Virus record (IMG/VR): IMGVR_UViG_3300031857_000324
Location: 1 to 48,077 of that record
From: a virus
Reading direction: 5' to 3' (one strand)
Length of the DNA stretch: 48,077 nucleotides
Shown here: piece after piece, positions 1 through 10,201 of the stretch
Numbering within the stretch: position 1 is the stretch's first letter
How the letters are laid out: each line of letters opens with the position of its first letter
Made by a program: the position numbers and the translations under genes
The notes under the pieces: model-generated
Database searches by the model: none
What the model was told of the DNA's origin: nothing
What the model saw: the letters and a program-made list of their open reading frames with translations, nothing else

Positions 1-3000
1 GCGTGACTATACAGAAGAACAATGGGAAAAGGAATGGGCAGAATATAAAAGAAAAGAACGTGCATACAGTAGGTCAAGAAATTATACTATACCTACTATA
101 GTCAATGCAAAAAAAATCTTTGAAAAATACGGTGAGGATTACAATACAGTAGCAAATAAGCTTAAAGAAGAAGATCCAAAATTTCAAGTGTCTAATTACT
201 TTGATGTTGTTGCAAAAATGACTGGCATTGATTCAAACACATTAGATAAAAATACCAGAAGAAAATATTGGGAAATTGCTAATAATAAACAAATCACTGT
301 AAAATCTATTTCAGATATTTTGCAAGAAAAATTTGGATATGATTCTGTTACTAACATACTTAATGTCAAAGAAATTTTAATATTTGAACCAGAACAAATT
401 CACATATTAGGTTCTAAACAAGATATAGAAGGATTTAAACAGTTTATTTCTGGTACTCCTATGTTCATGAAAACTCCAGAAGTGGATTACTCATTTTATA
501 GAGAACCTGAATTTAAAATAGTTTCAGTAGAAGATGCTATAACTAAGCTTAAAGAAAATCAGTCTGAAGAAATAGCCCAGGCTATGGCAGAAAGATTAAA
601 AGTAGGTCTTGGTATAAGTTACCAGATTGTTGATAGAGATACTGCAGTTAAAATACTTGAGGATGCACCTATTAAGTATAATGGTGAACCGGCATTCTAT
701 TATGGTAACACAGCATATTTTGTACGTGGGAACTTTAATCTTAATAGTGTTTTACACGAATTTGCTCACCCACTTATAGCTGCTATCAGAAGAGACAATT
801 CTGAGTTGTTTAATAACTTATATGATCAAGTAAAGTTTACACCTGAAGGGCAAGAGATAATTGAAAAAGTTAAAAGACTTTATCCTGAACTAAAAGAGGG
901 AAGTAATCTCTTTAAGGAAGAAGTAATTGTACATGCTTTACAGAAAAGTGCATATAATAATATCAATAAACAAGTTGAGTCTAAAGGCTTTGAAGGCTTC
1001 ATTAGAAATCTACTCTATTCAATAAAGCAGATCTTAAGAAAACTATTTGGACAAAAGATTAAAGTATCTGATATTAATGCTAATACTACATTAGAGGAGC
1101 TTGCTGAAAAGATGGTAAACAGTGATGTCTTTGACTTAGCTGCTATACCTACAGAAAAAGACTATCTTATGTTCTTAAAGGCAGAAAAAGATAGGATTAA
1201 CAAACTAGATAATACTGCAAAAGAAATTGCTAAGAATATCTCTGCAGATGCAATGATGAAGACAATCAATCTTTTCTATTCTAATGTTAATGCTTCTCTG
1301 CAATCTAAAAGAAAACTTAAAAGAAGTTCACCTGAGTATAAGATGCTTGAAAAAGCTATCTTAAAGGAAGGGACAAATGAATTACTTCCTAGTATCAGTA
1401 CTAGTTTAGTAGGTTATCAGACAGTAACCAAAACAGGTAAAAGAACAAGAGAACAAGTAATAGATGATGCATTAGTATCTGAACAGGAAAGAATAGAATA
1501 TCTTACCCGGCAATCTATAAATGTTGTACATAGCTTCAATACTATTAACAATATAGTAGATAATATTGTAAAAGATTTATATGAGTTAAAGTCAAATAAA
1601 AATCTAGGGTCACGTTCAGTAATGACATTAGTAGGTATATATAACAACCTACTGGCCGGTTGGCAAGATTTGATGTACAACACAGATCAAATTATGGTAA
1701 AGGATTTTGCTATGGCAACTAATAATCCTTTCTCACAAATGCTTTCTCAGATTAATACTAATATTTCCCGGGGAAATACTTTACTTAAAGAGATCTATAA
1801 AGAGTCTTCTGTAAAATTCTATAAAGAATATACAGGATACATGCATGACTTTGTTAAAAATCAACTTAAGTCAAAACTACTAACATCCCTTAAAAAAATA
1901 AAAGATCCGTTGTCAGATGAAGAAATAGAAGAGTTCTATAATAAAATCATTGATGATAATCTTAGACAAGATGATATGAATGCTCTAGTTGCTAGAGGAG
2001 CTAATAAACAATTTGTTCAAGAGTTCATTACTGACTATAACAACTTTAAGGTTGATGAAGGTAAAATACGAGATCTCCTTGAAGGTAAGGTAGAAGACGT
2101 AAACTGGTTTAACAGATTCTTAGAAGCATACACATCAAGTAATGACCCTATAGTAGGTGGTCTTGCTGTATATCTTCAAGATCTAAGAACTGATGCTATG
2201 AATGAAGCATTGCAACAGTCTGAAAGATTTAGAGCAAGACTAGAAAAAGCATTAGAAAAAGTAGGTTTTAACAAGCTAGCAACACGTCAACTTCTTAAGC
2301 TTACAACATTTGAAGATACTGTAGGTATATTTAATGATCAAGGAGAGCTTGTAGAAAGACTTGTACATACTCTTCAGAATGAATTTAAAGGATATAGATT
2401 TGATCTTAAGAACCTAGATAATAACTATCAAAAGGCTAGAGAAACCGGTGATACAATAAAGATAGCTGAAGCAGCTAAAGAGCTTAGAAAGTTCAACATG
2501 GATTACATGTGGAATAAGTATTTACCTGAAGTATATGAAGCTGATGAATTATTTGAATCTGAGATTGGTAAACTAGCCTGGTTAGATAGACAAACTGTAC
2601 TTGATAAGTTTAGAACAGAAACAAGAAAGTATGCTGATGAATTAGAGAGATTTGAAAAGTATTCTACTTCTCAGGCTCTTTGGAGAGAGTACGAGAAACT
2701 CTTTGAACTTACTTATGCCGATGGTAGTCCTAAAGTTGATGATCCGGCTAATGGAGTATATGATTTATCTAAAGCATTACTTCTTAGAGAGTACAGAGAA
2801 AAGAATAAAAAGTACAGAACATTTATTCCTAAAGAAGGCTCACTTCAGAATGCATATAATCAGTTCATTGATCTCTTGACATCTCAAAATATTGTAAGGG
2901 GTGATAAAGAATTTGAGGATAAAATAAAACAGTGGGAGAAACAAAATCTTAGAGTAGCTTATGCTCAGGAATACTATGATTCTAAGCGTGAAGATATAAC

Positions 3001-6000
3001 AAGACTTAGAGAACTACAGGCTAAAGAAAATCTATCTATGGCATCTGACTTTGATATGAGTGGTGCTTATGAAGAAATATTTGACTTGTTGAATGGATTC
3101 AGGGATGAGCAAAATCAACCTATTCCTTCTGAATTAGGACCAGATAGATTAAAAAGAATCAAAGAACTTCAGGAACAAATCATTGAGTTCAAAGATAACT
3201 ACAACAGAAACATTGGTCTTACTGATGAACAGTTAACAGAGTTTGATAACTATCAAGCTAGAATTGATGCCGGCCAAGAGCTTTCTAGTATAGAAAAGAA
3301 AAGATACATTTCTCTACTTGAAAAACAAGGTCAAGGTTTATCTCTTACTGAAAGAAAAGAGATGAATGATATCTACAAAAGATTAGGTGAGTTAAGTAGT
3401 AAAGTGCCTACTGAATACTATATTGATACTCTAAACTACTACTTAACTAAACTTGGTCAACCTGAAGTTACTCCTGAAAATGTAGATGAGTTTATTAACT
3501 CAGCTGAGTTTGCAGAATTAGTTTATAGTGATGATAAATTTGGTAAGTGGTTTGTAAACAATCACGTAGAGGTAGAAAAATTTATAAATGGTAAACCTAC
3601 ATTAGTTAGAGAAAGACTAATGGCTTATAGCATTTCAATTCCTTCTGATCCAGATCAAATTATTAAAACTACAGTAGTTGATAACACAACTGGTAAAGAG
3701 GTAACCTTTAATGGTATTCCAAATGCTAGGCATTCTAAGTATGTAGTAAGAAATGAATACCGTACTATTCCTATTGGTGAAGATTGGGAAAATTACATTG
3801 GTATTTATAAAGACCCTGCTGGTAACTGGTTACCAAGAAAGTATGAGCCAGGTAAAAAGAATAGTGCTGCTGATGATAAGTACATCAATAAAGAATATGC
3901 ACAGTTAAAGAATACACCACAGTTTGAATTAATTGAGCTACTAAAAGAGTTCTCACTTGATATTCAAAAAAACTTACCTCTTTCTTCAAGAGTAGGCTAT
4001 GATATGCCTAGGTTCTTTATTGATAATAGTCTTGAAGTCTTACAAGGAACAAATATGGCTGAGAAAATTTCTCAGATTAAAGGTTCATTTAAAGCATGGA
4101 TAGATGACAACTTCCGCTCAAGTAATGAAGCTGAATTTGAAAGAAGCCATAACTTTAACCCTAATCAGATATTTGTAAACACAGATTTGTTAGGTGAAGA
4201 AATTGCTTATGTTCCAATCCGTGGTACGTATAACATGGAGATTGAAAAGGTTTCACCTGATATTATTAGAAATTTCTTTAGGTATCAAATGTCTGGTATC
4301 TTACAAACAAAGCTTATTGAATCTGCAGCTCTCATAGAAGGTATCTTAGAAACATTAGATGACCCTTCTAATGCACCTAAAGATCCAAGAAAGGTAAGCA
4401 GACAAAAATTCAAAGTAGAAGGTATTCTTGAGGCTGTATCTAAGTCACGCGGTGAAGTCTACAATAGAAGAGAGCAAGTAAGATCTCTTGTAATGAGAGA
4501 ACTCTACGGAAGGAATGTAGTAGGTATTGAGGAAAGTAACCCGTGGCTATTTAAGCTTACCAACTTTATGCAAAGAACAGCAGGGATGGCAACACTTGCT
4601 GTAAACATACCTTCAGATTTAAAGAACAGATATGGTCAGATAGTACAAAATGTTATAGAGGCAAGTGGTGGTCAGTTTGTAAACTTAAAAACACTTGCAC
4701 TTGGTAAAGTTTGGGCTACTAAAGCTATCACAGAGTGGTCAGCAAAAGGTATCTATACTACCGGCCAACAGAGTCTTACAGTACAACTTATACAACAGTT
4801 TGATCCTTCTTTTAAAACTGAAGATCAGTACGGTATGTCAGTTGGAAGAAGTATGATTAAAGACTTAGTAGATGGCTCCTGGATGTATGACTTTAGAAAG
4901 TTTGGTGAATTTGAAGCTGCTCTTCAGTTATTTGGAGGGTTTATGCACCATAAGTACATTGATCAGACGTTAAGTGATGGTACTGTAATTCCAATAAGAT
5001 ATATTGATGCATGGGAACTTGATGAAGATGGTGTAATGACACTTAAAAAAGGTATTGATCCAGAATGGGGTAATCGTCAGGTTTACCATACTTATATCCA
5101 AGGTGAAACACTTGAGCAGATTGCAAATAAATATTACATTACAGTTGAAGATCTTAAAGCTAAGAATGAAATTAAAGATGTAAAAGATCTTGAGACAGGT
5201 ACTGAATTGGTTATTGCCAAGGGTGTTAAGTTTAAGAGATTTAAAAATCAGTTTCAGACTGTCTCTAGACAATTGTATGGTAACTATGACCAGTTTGGGC
5301 AACCAGAAGGTAATATGTACTTAGCATATAGAATGTTCTTCTTTATGAGAAAGTGGGCAACTACAGGTTTTGTAAAGAGATTCGGAATGTCTACTAAAAA
5401 AGGTAACTGGGGTGGTAAGAGATATGACTGGGGACTTGGGCAACCAACAAGAGGATACTATATTACTTCATTTATTGCAGGCTATAAGCTTATCAAGTCT
5501 TGGGGTAACTATTATAATTACATGGATGAACAAGATAAAGCAGATGTTAGAAGAATGGTAAGTGAAGGCTTTACTACACTGTTCCTTGCACTTGCTGCTT
5601 TATTAATCTTTGCATATGATGATGATGATGAAGACAGATTTGAAAAAATGAGAGAGGCATCAGGGCCTTTGTTTACTCCTGATTTCAAACTGAGAGGTTA
5701 TATGACTAATCATATGCTCTTTTTATTACTTGGAGTTCAACAAGAAACTTCAACATATATGCCAATACCAGGATTAGGTCTTGATGAATACTCTAAGTTT
5801 ATGAGTGTCACAAGTCCAGCATTTAACTCAACTATAAAGATTTACATGAAAATCTTTGAAGACATAGTTAACATGATAATCATGAATGATAGTGCATACT
5901 ATAAGAGAGATGTTGGACCATACTCATGGCAAGATGAAGGTTCTGCAAAAATTATAACTCATACACTCAATGCATTCGGATTCTCTGGAAAAACTGGTGA

Positions 6001-6046
6001 TCCAGAAACACTCATTGAGAATATGGAGAAATATAGTAGGATTTAA
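1..6046 (+). CDS. Giant virion-type polyvalent protein (5' end outside window)
   Basis: The reading frame is open from base 2 with no stop before 6046, so the gene begins left of the window; the GTG at 188 is only the first in-frame start-like codon here. At least 2,014 residues are present. An HEFAH motif near 757-771 followed by an EE..VHAL segment about 50 residues later resembles a zinc metallopeptidase. Long, charged, coiled-coil-prone helices fill the middle. A LysM-like repeat lies at about 5084-5220. A hydrophobic segment (about 5576-5620) is followed by a run of acidic residues. Giant proteins of this kind are typically carried in the virion and ejected with the DNA. That role is inferred; the motifs are seen. 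It ends at a bidirectional terminator. Confidence 0.75.
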   Translation, partial: RDYTEEQWEKEWAEYKRKERAYSRSRNYTIPTIVNAKKIFEKYGEDYNTVANKLKEEDPKFQVSNYFDVVAKMTGIDSNTLDKNTRRKYWEIANNKQITVKSISDILQEKFGYDSVTNILNVKEILIFEPEQIHILGSKQDIEGFKQFISGTPMFMKTPEVDYSFYREPEFKIVSVEDAITKLKENQSEEIAQAMAERLKVGLGISYQIVDRDTAVKILEDAPIKYNGEPAFYYGNTAYFVRGNFNLNSVLHEFAHPLIAAIRRDNSELFNNLYDQVKFTPEGQEIIEKVKRLYPELKEGSNLFKEEVIVHALQKSAYNNINKQVESKGFEGFIRNLLYSIKQILRKLFGQKIKVSDINANTTLEELAEKMVNSDVFDLAAIPTEKDYLMFLKAEKDRINKLDNTAKEIAKNISADAMMKTINLFYSNVNASLQSKRKLKRSSPEYKMLEKAILKEGTNELLPSISTSLVGYQTVTKTGKRTREQVIDDALVSEQERIEYLTRQSINVVHSFNTINNIVDNIVKDLYELKSNKNLGSRSVMTLVGIYNNLLAGWQDLMYNTDQIMVKDFAMATNNPFSQMLSQINTNISRGNTLLKEIYKESSVKFYKEYTGYMHDFVKNQLKSKLLTSLKKIKDPLSDEEIEEFYNKIIDDNLRQDDMNALVARGANKQFVQEFITDYNNFKVDEGKIRDLLEGKVEDVNWFNRFLEAYTSSNDPIVGGLAVYLQDLRTDAMNEALQQSERFRARLEKALEKVGFNKLATRQLLKLTTFEDTVGIFNDQGELVERLVHTLQNEFKGYRFDLKNLDNNYQKARETGDTIKIAEAAKELRKFNMDYMWNKYLPEVYEADELFESEIGKLAWLDRQTVLDKFRTETRKYADELERFEKYSTSQALWREYEKLFELTYADGSPKVDDPANGVYDLSKALLLREYREKNKKYRTFIPKEGSLQNAYNQFIDLLTSQNIVRGDKEFEDKIKQWEKQNLRVAYAQEYYDSKREDITRLRELQAKENLSMASDFDMSGAYEEIFDLLNGFRDEQNQPIPSELGPDRLKRIKELQEQIIEFKDNYNRNIGLTDEQLTEFDNYQARIDAGQELSSIEKKRYISLLEKQGQGLSLTERKEMNDIYKRLGELSSKVPTEYYIDTLNYYLTKLGQPEVTPENVDEFINSAEFAELVYSDDKFGKWFVNNHVEVEKFINGKPTLVRERLMAYSISIPSDPDQIIKTTVVDNTTGKEVTFNGIPNARHSKYVVRNEYRTIPIGEDWENYIGIYKDPAGNWLPRKYEPGKKNSAADDKYINKEYAQLKNTPQFELIELLKEFSLDIQKNLPLSSRVGYDMPRFFIDNSLEVLQGTNMAEKISQIKGSFKAWIDDNFRSSNEAEFERSHNFNPNQIFVNTDLLGEEIAYVPIRGTYNMEIEKVSPDIIRNFFRYQMSGILQTKLIESAALIEGILETLDDPSNAPKDPRKVSRQKFKVEGILEAVSKSRGEVYNRREQVRSLVMRELYGRNVVGIEESNPWLFKLTNFMQRTAGMATLAVNIPSDLKNRYGQIVQNVIEASGGQFVNLKTLALGKVWATKAITEWSAKGIYTTGQQSLTVQLIQQFDPSFKTEDQYGMSVGRSMIKDLVDGSWMYDFRKFGEFEAALQLFGGFMHHKYIDQTLSDGTVIPIRYIDAWELDEDGVMTLKKGIDPEWGNRQVYHTYIQGETLEQIANKYYITVEDLKAKNEIKDVKDLETGTELVIAKGVKFKRFKNQFQTVSRQLYGNYDQFGQPEGNMYLAYRMFFFMRKWATTGFVKRFGMSTKKGNWGGKRYDWGLGQPTRGYYITSFIAGYKLIKSWGNYYNYMDEQDKADVRRMVSEGFTTLFLALAALLIFAYDDDDEDRFEKMREASGPLFTPDFKLRGYMTNHMLFLLLGVQQETSTYMPIPGLGLDEYSKFMSVTSPAFNSTIKIYMKIFEDIVNMIIMNDSAYYKRDVGPYSWQDEGSAKIITHTLNAFGFSGKTGDPETLIENMEKYSRI

Positions 6047-6052
6047 AAAAAA

Positions 6053-6084
6053 GAAAGGGAGAGTCCTAAGACTCCCCCTTTTCT
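6053..6084. terminator. Bidirectional intrinsic terminator between convergent genes
   Basis: An imperfect stem (GGG.GAGTC pairing with GACTC.CCC) with a CTAA loop is flanked by an A-rich run on the left and a T-rich run on the right. It can therefore terminate both the giant plus-strand gene, which stops at 6046, and the minus-strand gene, which stops at 6085. Confidence 0.8.
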
Positions 6085-7254
6085 TTACAAAAACAAATCA
6101 TTATCTGGATTCTCATCTAAGTCAAAGCTTAGATCAAAATCATCATTCTTATTCTCTACAACTACTGCAACTTTAGTAGATTCATTGAGGTTGATAGTAT
6201 CAAATGATACTCTCTCCTCTTCCTCAAAGATTTCATATTCTTCAGGAGTAGGTTCTAGAGATGGAACATTCCATACTAGTTCTTCAGCTTCAGCCTCAAA
6301 CTTCTCAGATATTGCCTCAGTTAACTCTTCTGTAAATGTTACATCTACCACTTGAGCTTCAAATGTATTACCTTGAATATCAGTATATTGAACTGTCTCA
6401 CTTAAAGTAACACTTGAAGGTTCTTCTTCTACTTCAGCAATCTGATCTAACAGGTTAGTCTGATTAGGAATCACATAGAGTGGATCAATAGCTGGTGCAC
6501 TAAGCTCTTCATCTTGTGTAAGATCCGGTGCTGTTGCAGTAAGATCAAACTCATTACTAATTACCCAGTGTAGCATTCTTTGGTCTTCCATCCAAGTTCT
6601 TGGGTGAGACTGCTGTAATGCTACAGTTACGTGGTTATAGAATGCCCAGAGAGTATCTTTACCACCATTGTAGAAATAACTAGGCTTATCCATTTGTTGA
6701 CGGATAATACTAGCCTGCTCAGTAGTAAGAATCTCATACTCTGCAAACAGAACACCAAGCAACTCAGCTTGTTTTCTTGTACTCAGAGTAATAGTCTTCA
6801 TTACTTCTTTATCAGCAACCAACTGATTATAATACATAGTAGCATTAACAATCTGACTTTGCATACTTGCAATCACATCTGCATCTGCTGTACCCGTATG
6901 CTTTCTAGCATAGCTACCAAGTTCACCGGCAAGCATTACAGTTTGATTAGAATTTACATAACCACCTGTTGCACACTTAAATCTTATTTGCTTGTTATAA
7001 CTGTTTGTCCATGCAAACATGACATTCATCTCAGGATCAGTACCATACTGCAACCTGTATATACCTTGAGCAATCTGCCCATCAATTGAAGACCTATACT
7101 CTTCATTTAGAATACCAAACCCTTGATTAGCTAGTTCTTGATTAGCATAATCAATAATAGACTTGTGAGAAATTACAGTGTAACTCTGCCCATGTACAGG
7201 CAGAGGAACATTCTCCAGATAATTTCTGGTTACATCTTTAATTTTTCTTGGCAT
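6085..7254 (-). CDS. DUF932-like phage protein with acidic C-terminal tail
   Basis: 389 residues. The N-terminal two thirds contain a core (about residues 75-230) reminiscent of DUF932/phage-plasmid-like proteins: FAWTNSYNKQIRFKCATGG, then an AGELGSYARKHTGT stretch and conserved aromatic and Trp-rich segments near residues 200-230. The last 130 residues are strongly acidic and probably disordered. It is the last gene of the minus-strand replication block, two bases after the DNA polymerase gene, so it is probably co-transcribed with it. The role of DUF932 proteins is unknown. The assignment is a resemblance judged by eye. Confidence 0.55.
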   Translation of the reverse strand: MPRKIKDVTRNYLENVPLPVHGQSYTVISHKSIIDYANQELANQGFGILNEEYRSSIDGQIAQGIYRLQYGTDPEMNVMFAWTNSYNKQIRFKCATGGYVNSNQTVMLAGELGSYARKHTGTADADVIASMQSQIVNATMYYNQLVADKEVMKTITLSTRKQAELLGVLFAEYEILTTEQASIIRQQMDKPSYFYNGGKDTLWAFYNHVTVALQQSHPRTWMEDQRMLHWVISNEFDLTATAPDLTQDEELSAPAIDPLYVIPNQTNLLDQIAEVEEEPSSVTLSETVQYTDIQGNTFEAQVVDVTFTEELTEAISEKFEAEAEELVWNVPSLEPTPEEYEIFEEEERVSFDTINLNESTKVAVVVENKNDDFDLSFDLDENPDNDLFL

Positions 7255-7256
7255 AA

Positions 7257-9158
7257 TTAAAATAGTGTTAATTGATTTTTGTTGGGCTCAAGGTTCTTTA
7301 TCTCCTTGTACACCCTTGTTAGATAATAATCATAGTTAATATCATATTCTTCAAAAGGTTTATCTTCAAAGTCTATGAAAAGTTTCTGTAGCCATTTACC
7401 GGCCTCTACTTGTGTTTGCCTATTGTCTAGATAGTTTAACTTAACTATCTTACTACCCTTGTTTGAAACGTAATATCTTATTGTGTTTTGTAAATCTTTA
7501 GTAGTATGATTTCTATCTTTGACAAACTCTTCTATAAACTTCCAATCACCCTTTATCTTTTTGCCACCGCAATAATCATATATGTTTCTGTTTGTCTTAA
7601 TGTAATCCTCCGGCTTAATACCGTGTACAAAATAGTTGAAGATAGCCTTAGCAATTACAGCAAAGCTTTTGTTCTTGTGTAGGGCCAGATTCTCAAACTC
7701 AAATCTACCCTTACACTTAGCAGAACCAGACTCAGTAACAGCAATATAGTTATTTACATCACCTAAGATTATTTTACTATATGTGTCATGCTCCAATTGT
7801 AAGTTTGTAATCTTCTCCCACTCTGTGCATATCTCATAATACTTATCCTGATATTCTCTTGGGATCATAGTCTCAAGACCATCAGTATTCTGCATTAGAG
7901 GGATAGAGCCAGGGATACCTTCTGCAATCATCTCATACAACATAGCCAGAGTTAACTGACCATTAATTGTAATTCTCATTGTAAACTCAGGATCATATAG
8001 AAAACTATTCTCATCATTACTCAAACCATAAGTTGAGTTAAGTATGATCTTATAGACATAGTTTCTAATGTCCTTCTTTGGTATCTTCTTTCTCTCCTCA
8101 AAGAACCACTCATACTGTTCACAGAATTCTTTCTTTGGAAGATGTGCCGGTGACCAGTTATTTCTAATAGCCAGGTTAGGATAGAAACTAGTAACATCAC
8201 TAGTCATAATTATCATATCCTGATTAGACTCATAGACTTTACTTGTCCGTGCACCGTGAATACCACCAAGACCAAAATCAGTTTTTACTCCTTTGTATTG
8301 TATAGAATATTTGAAGCCACCTTTTGTTTCTTTTGTGTCAATCTCTACTTCTTTAAATTTACTTAGTAGCTTCTGAAATGTTGCTGTCTTAAACTTAATA
8401 CAGTCTAGGATAATATCTTTTACAATAATCTTGTCCCGTCTTGTTCTCAGACCTTTTAAATCATACTTCTTTGCATTGAGTTTCTTACTCAAGAAATGTA
8501 AGAATAACTCCTTTGAAATCTTAGGCTCAGATGCACTGAATAGGTTGATGTTATACTCATCAGTCAGTTGTTTCCTGAGAGCAATTTGATCTTTACTAAG
8601 GAAAGCAATCTTCTTAGTGGAGCTCACATCATTCTTACAATACTTGATTATCTCTTCTATCTGATCAAGAGACTTAATCTTAGTACTGTGATGGATAGGC
8701 ATATCAACTATGTTCTCCCAATCCATTGTGAACTGAATCCACTTTAGTGAACTTCTCTTAGCTGGATTATCCCAATGATTAAGTTTGAATACATCTACCT
8801 GGTTAATCTGGAGATCCTTTGGACTAAACTCCAACCATTCACCGGTATCTTGTTTCTGTATAATACTTTGGGCTTTACCATATAACCATTCAGCAATCTC
8901 ACATCCACCCATCTCACGCAACTGGTCAGAGTTCCTAAGAATATACTCAGTAATCTGACTGTCAAACCCGAGACCATTAAAGGACACATGCCATTCACCA
9001 AGGGTGACATTCCTCTCAAGAAACTCAATCAATGCATCAATATCATTCTGAAGATCATGTACTACAAATACTTCAGTGTGTGTACTTTTTATATCCTCAA
9101 ATACTGCTACGAAACAATTACTGAGAGTCTCGTAATCCATGACATAGTGTGTCTTCAT
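7257..9158 (-). CDS. Family B DNA polymerase with 3'-5' exonuclease
   Basis: 633 residues; replicates phage DNA. Exonuclease motifs are visible: Exo I D8-Y-E10, Exo II N61-G..F66-D67, Exo III Y173-x3-D177. A GGIHGA loop (298-303) precedes polymerase motif A (D321VTSFYP), motif B (K370IILNSTYG) and motif C (N424TDG); a KCKG segment follows at 481-484. Motif C has Asn where the classical DTD has its first Asp, but the catalytic second Asp remains. The protein is short for family B, as in other phage members with minimal thumb domains. It sits at the downstream end of a replication operon with primase, helicase and recombinase genes. The start is preceded by an A-rich leader. Confidence 0.93.
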   Translation of the reverse strand: MKTHYVMDYETLSNCFVAVFEDIKSTHTEVFVVHDLQNDIDALIEFLERNVTLGEWHVSFNGLGFDSQITEYILRNSDQLREMGGCEIAEWLYGKAQSIIQKQDTGEWLEFSPKDLQINQVDVFKLNHWDNPAKRSSLKWIQFTMDWENIVDMPIHHSTKIKSLDQIEEIIKYCKNDVSSTKKIAFLSKDQIALRKQLTDEYNINLFSASEPKISKELFLHFLSKKLNAKKYDLKGLRTRRDKIIVKDIILDCIKFKTATFQKLLSKFKEVEIDTKETKGGFKYSIQYKGVKTDFGLGGIHGARTSKVYESNQDMIIMTSDVTSFYPNLAIRNNWSPAHLPKKEFCEQYEWFFEERKKIPKKDIRNYVYKIILNSTYGLSNDENSFLYDPEFTMRITINGQLTLAMLYEMIAEGIPGSIPLMQNTDGLETMIPREYQDKYYEICTEWEKITNLQLEHDTYSKIILGDVNNYIAVTESGSAKCKGRFEFENLALHKNKSFAVIAKAIFNYFVHGIKPEDYIKTNRNIYDYCGGKKIKGDWKFIEEFVKDRNHTTKDLQNTIRYYVSNKGSKIVKLNYLDNRQTQVEAGKWLQKLFIDFEDKPFEEYDINYDYYLTRVYKEIKNLEPNKNQLTLF

Positions 9159-9172
9159 TTGTAATGTGTTTA

Positions 9173-9207
9173 GATAAGAAAAGGGAGTAGTTACCCACTC
9201 CCCCTTC
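9173..9207 (-). terminator. Intrinsic terminator after the 124-aa gene
   Basis: On the minus strand a stem GGGAGTG pairs with TACTCCC and is followed by TTTTCTTAT. It separates the gene ending at 9227 from the polymerase gene starting at 9158. Confidence 0.75.
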
Positions 9208-9226
9208 TATCTGTTTTCAACAGGGT

Positions 9227-9601
9227 TTACTTTACTTCTAAATACTTCTTGTAATCAAACTTGTCTTTGTTAATAGCAAACAAGTCTACCAAAGCATTAA
9301 TAGCATCTTTGTCTTCAATGTAAAACTCTTGAAAAGTTTCAATAGTCTTACGTTCTTCCTTCACAGTTCTACCATTAGGTCTCTTAGTCTTTAGTGGAGC
9401 AGGATCACCATTGTCATCAAGCTTAGGCAGCATGTGCAATGTAGTCTTTACTACTTTACTAATGATTACAAACACCTTGGTAGAAGGATCAAAGATACAT
9501 TCTACATAAGGACAGTCTTCTGTTACTGGGAGCATTCTGAAAGTTTCTCCGTCATTCCAGGAAGACTTTACAAGAAGCATGTTACCTCCAATTGGATTCA
9601 T
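9227..9601 (-). CDS. Conserved-looking phage protein of unknown function
   Basis: 124 residues, mixed alpha/beta. I do not recognise a domain. It contains a hydrophobic beta-rich centre (VFVIISKVVKTTLHMLP, about residues 43-59) followed by a basic linker and an acidic helix. The ATG lies behind an A-rich leader of the type used throughout this block. It has its own terminator at 9173-9207. Placement among replication genes suggests an accessory replication or recombination role, but this is inference only. Confidence 0.75.
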   Translation of the reverse strand: MNPIGGNMLLVKSSWNDGETFRMLPVTEDCPYVECIFDPSTKVFVIISKVVKTTLHMLPKLDDNGDPAPLKTKRPNGRTVKEERKTIETFQEFYIEDKDAINALVDLFAINKDKFDYKKYLEVK

Positions 9602-9629
9602 TTTTGTTGGTTTTTAATTGTTTGACAAA

Positions 9630-10196
9630 TTAACCTAGAATTTTTTTGTTTTCCAAATCTAATACTTGTGCGACTAAGTTTTCTTTTTCTAGGTCTGGAG
9701 GAGTACATAATTCTCCAACATCTCTTAAAATTTGTTCATCAACAGCTAGTAGTGTTGAATAAAGGCTGAAGTACTTATTTGGAAAGAGGAAACTTTCCAA
9801 ATAAGGATAGCTTCCGCTATGCTTATCAAAATGGTTTAAGATTCTGCGCCTTAAATCACTGTCCATTTTGCTGTATTTACCATTAATAAAATACTTCCAA
9901 TCAGATTCTATGTCAGAAAAATCAAATGCTAGTAGCAGTTCATTGTCTTGTAATTCTATATAATCAGATAATCTCTTATGATTAATTAGAAACTTTGCTT
10001 CAAACTGCTTGTATTCTGAATCAGATCTTTTTGTGTAAACACATATTAATTTCATATCCTCGGGAGTGATAGCATTATTCCAACTCAGATAACACTGTTT
10101 TGGAGCTGCTGCACTACCTCTTTTTAAACCAAGGAGCGGATATAAGAACACCTTGGACTTTTGAAAATAATCTTTATAAAGCGCATCTATTGCCAT
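9630..10196 (-). CDS. Unknown 188-aa protein in replication block
   Basis: 188 residues. The N-terminus (ALYKDYFQKSKVFLYPLLG, residues 5-23) is distinctive and is followed by alternating hydrophobic strands and charged helices. No catalytic motif is evident. It lies 5 bases downstream of the PD-(D/E)XK nuclease gene, so it is very likely co-transcribed and may act with it. I can offer no function. Confidence 0.75.
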   Translation of the reverse strand: MAIDALYKDYFQKSKVFLYPLLGLKRGSAAAPKQCYLSWNNAITPEDMKLICVYTKRSDSEYKQFEAKFLINHKRLSDYIELQDNELLLAFDFSDIESDWKYFINGKYSKMDSDLRRRILNHFDKHSGSYPYLESFLFPNKYFSLYSTLLAVDEQILRDVGELCTPPDLEKENLVAQVLDLENKKILG

Positions 10197-10201
10197 AAAA
10201 T

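Noticed and set aside
188-190. GTG at 188 as the start of the giant plus-strand gene
   Set aside because: The frame is open back to base 2 with normal protein composition, so the gene begins outside the window.
6631-7089. Long plus-strand frame opposite the DUF932-like gene
   Set aside because: It is a shadow frame with Ser/Thr/Leu-rich composition and no leader; similar shadows elsewhere were dropped for the same reason.
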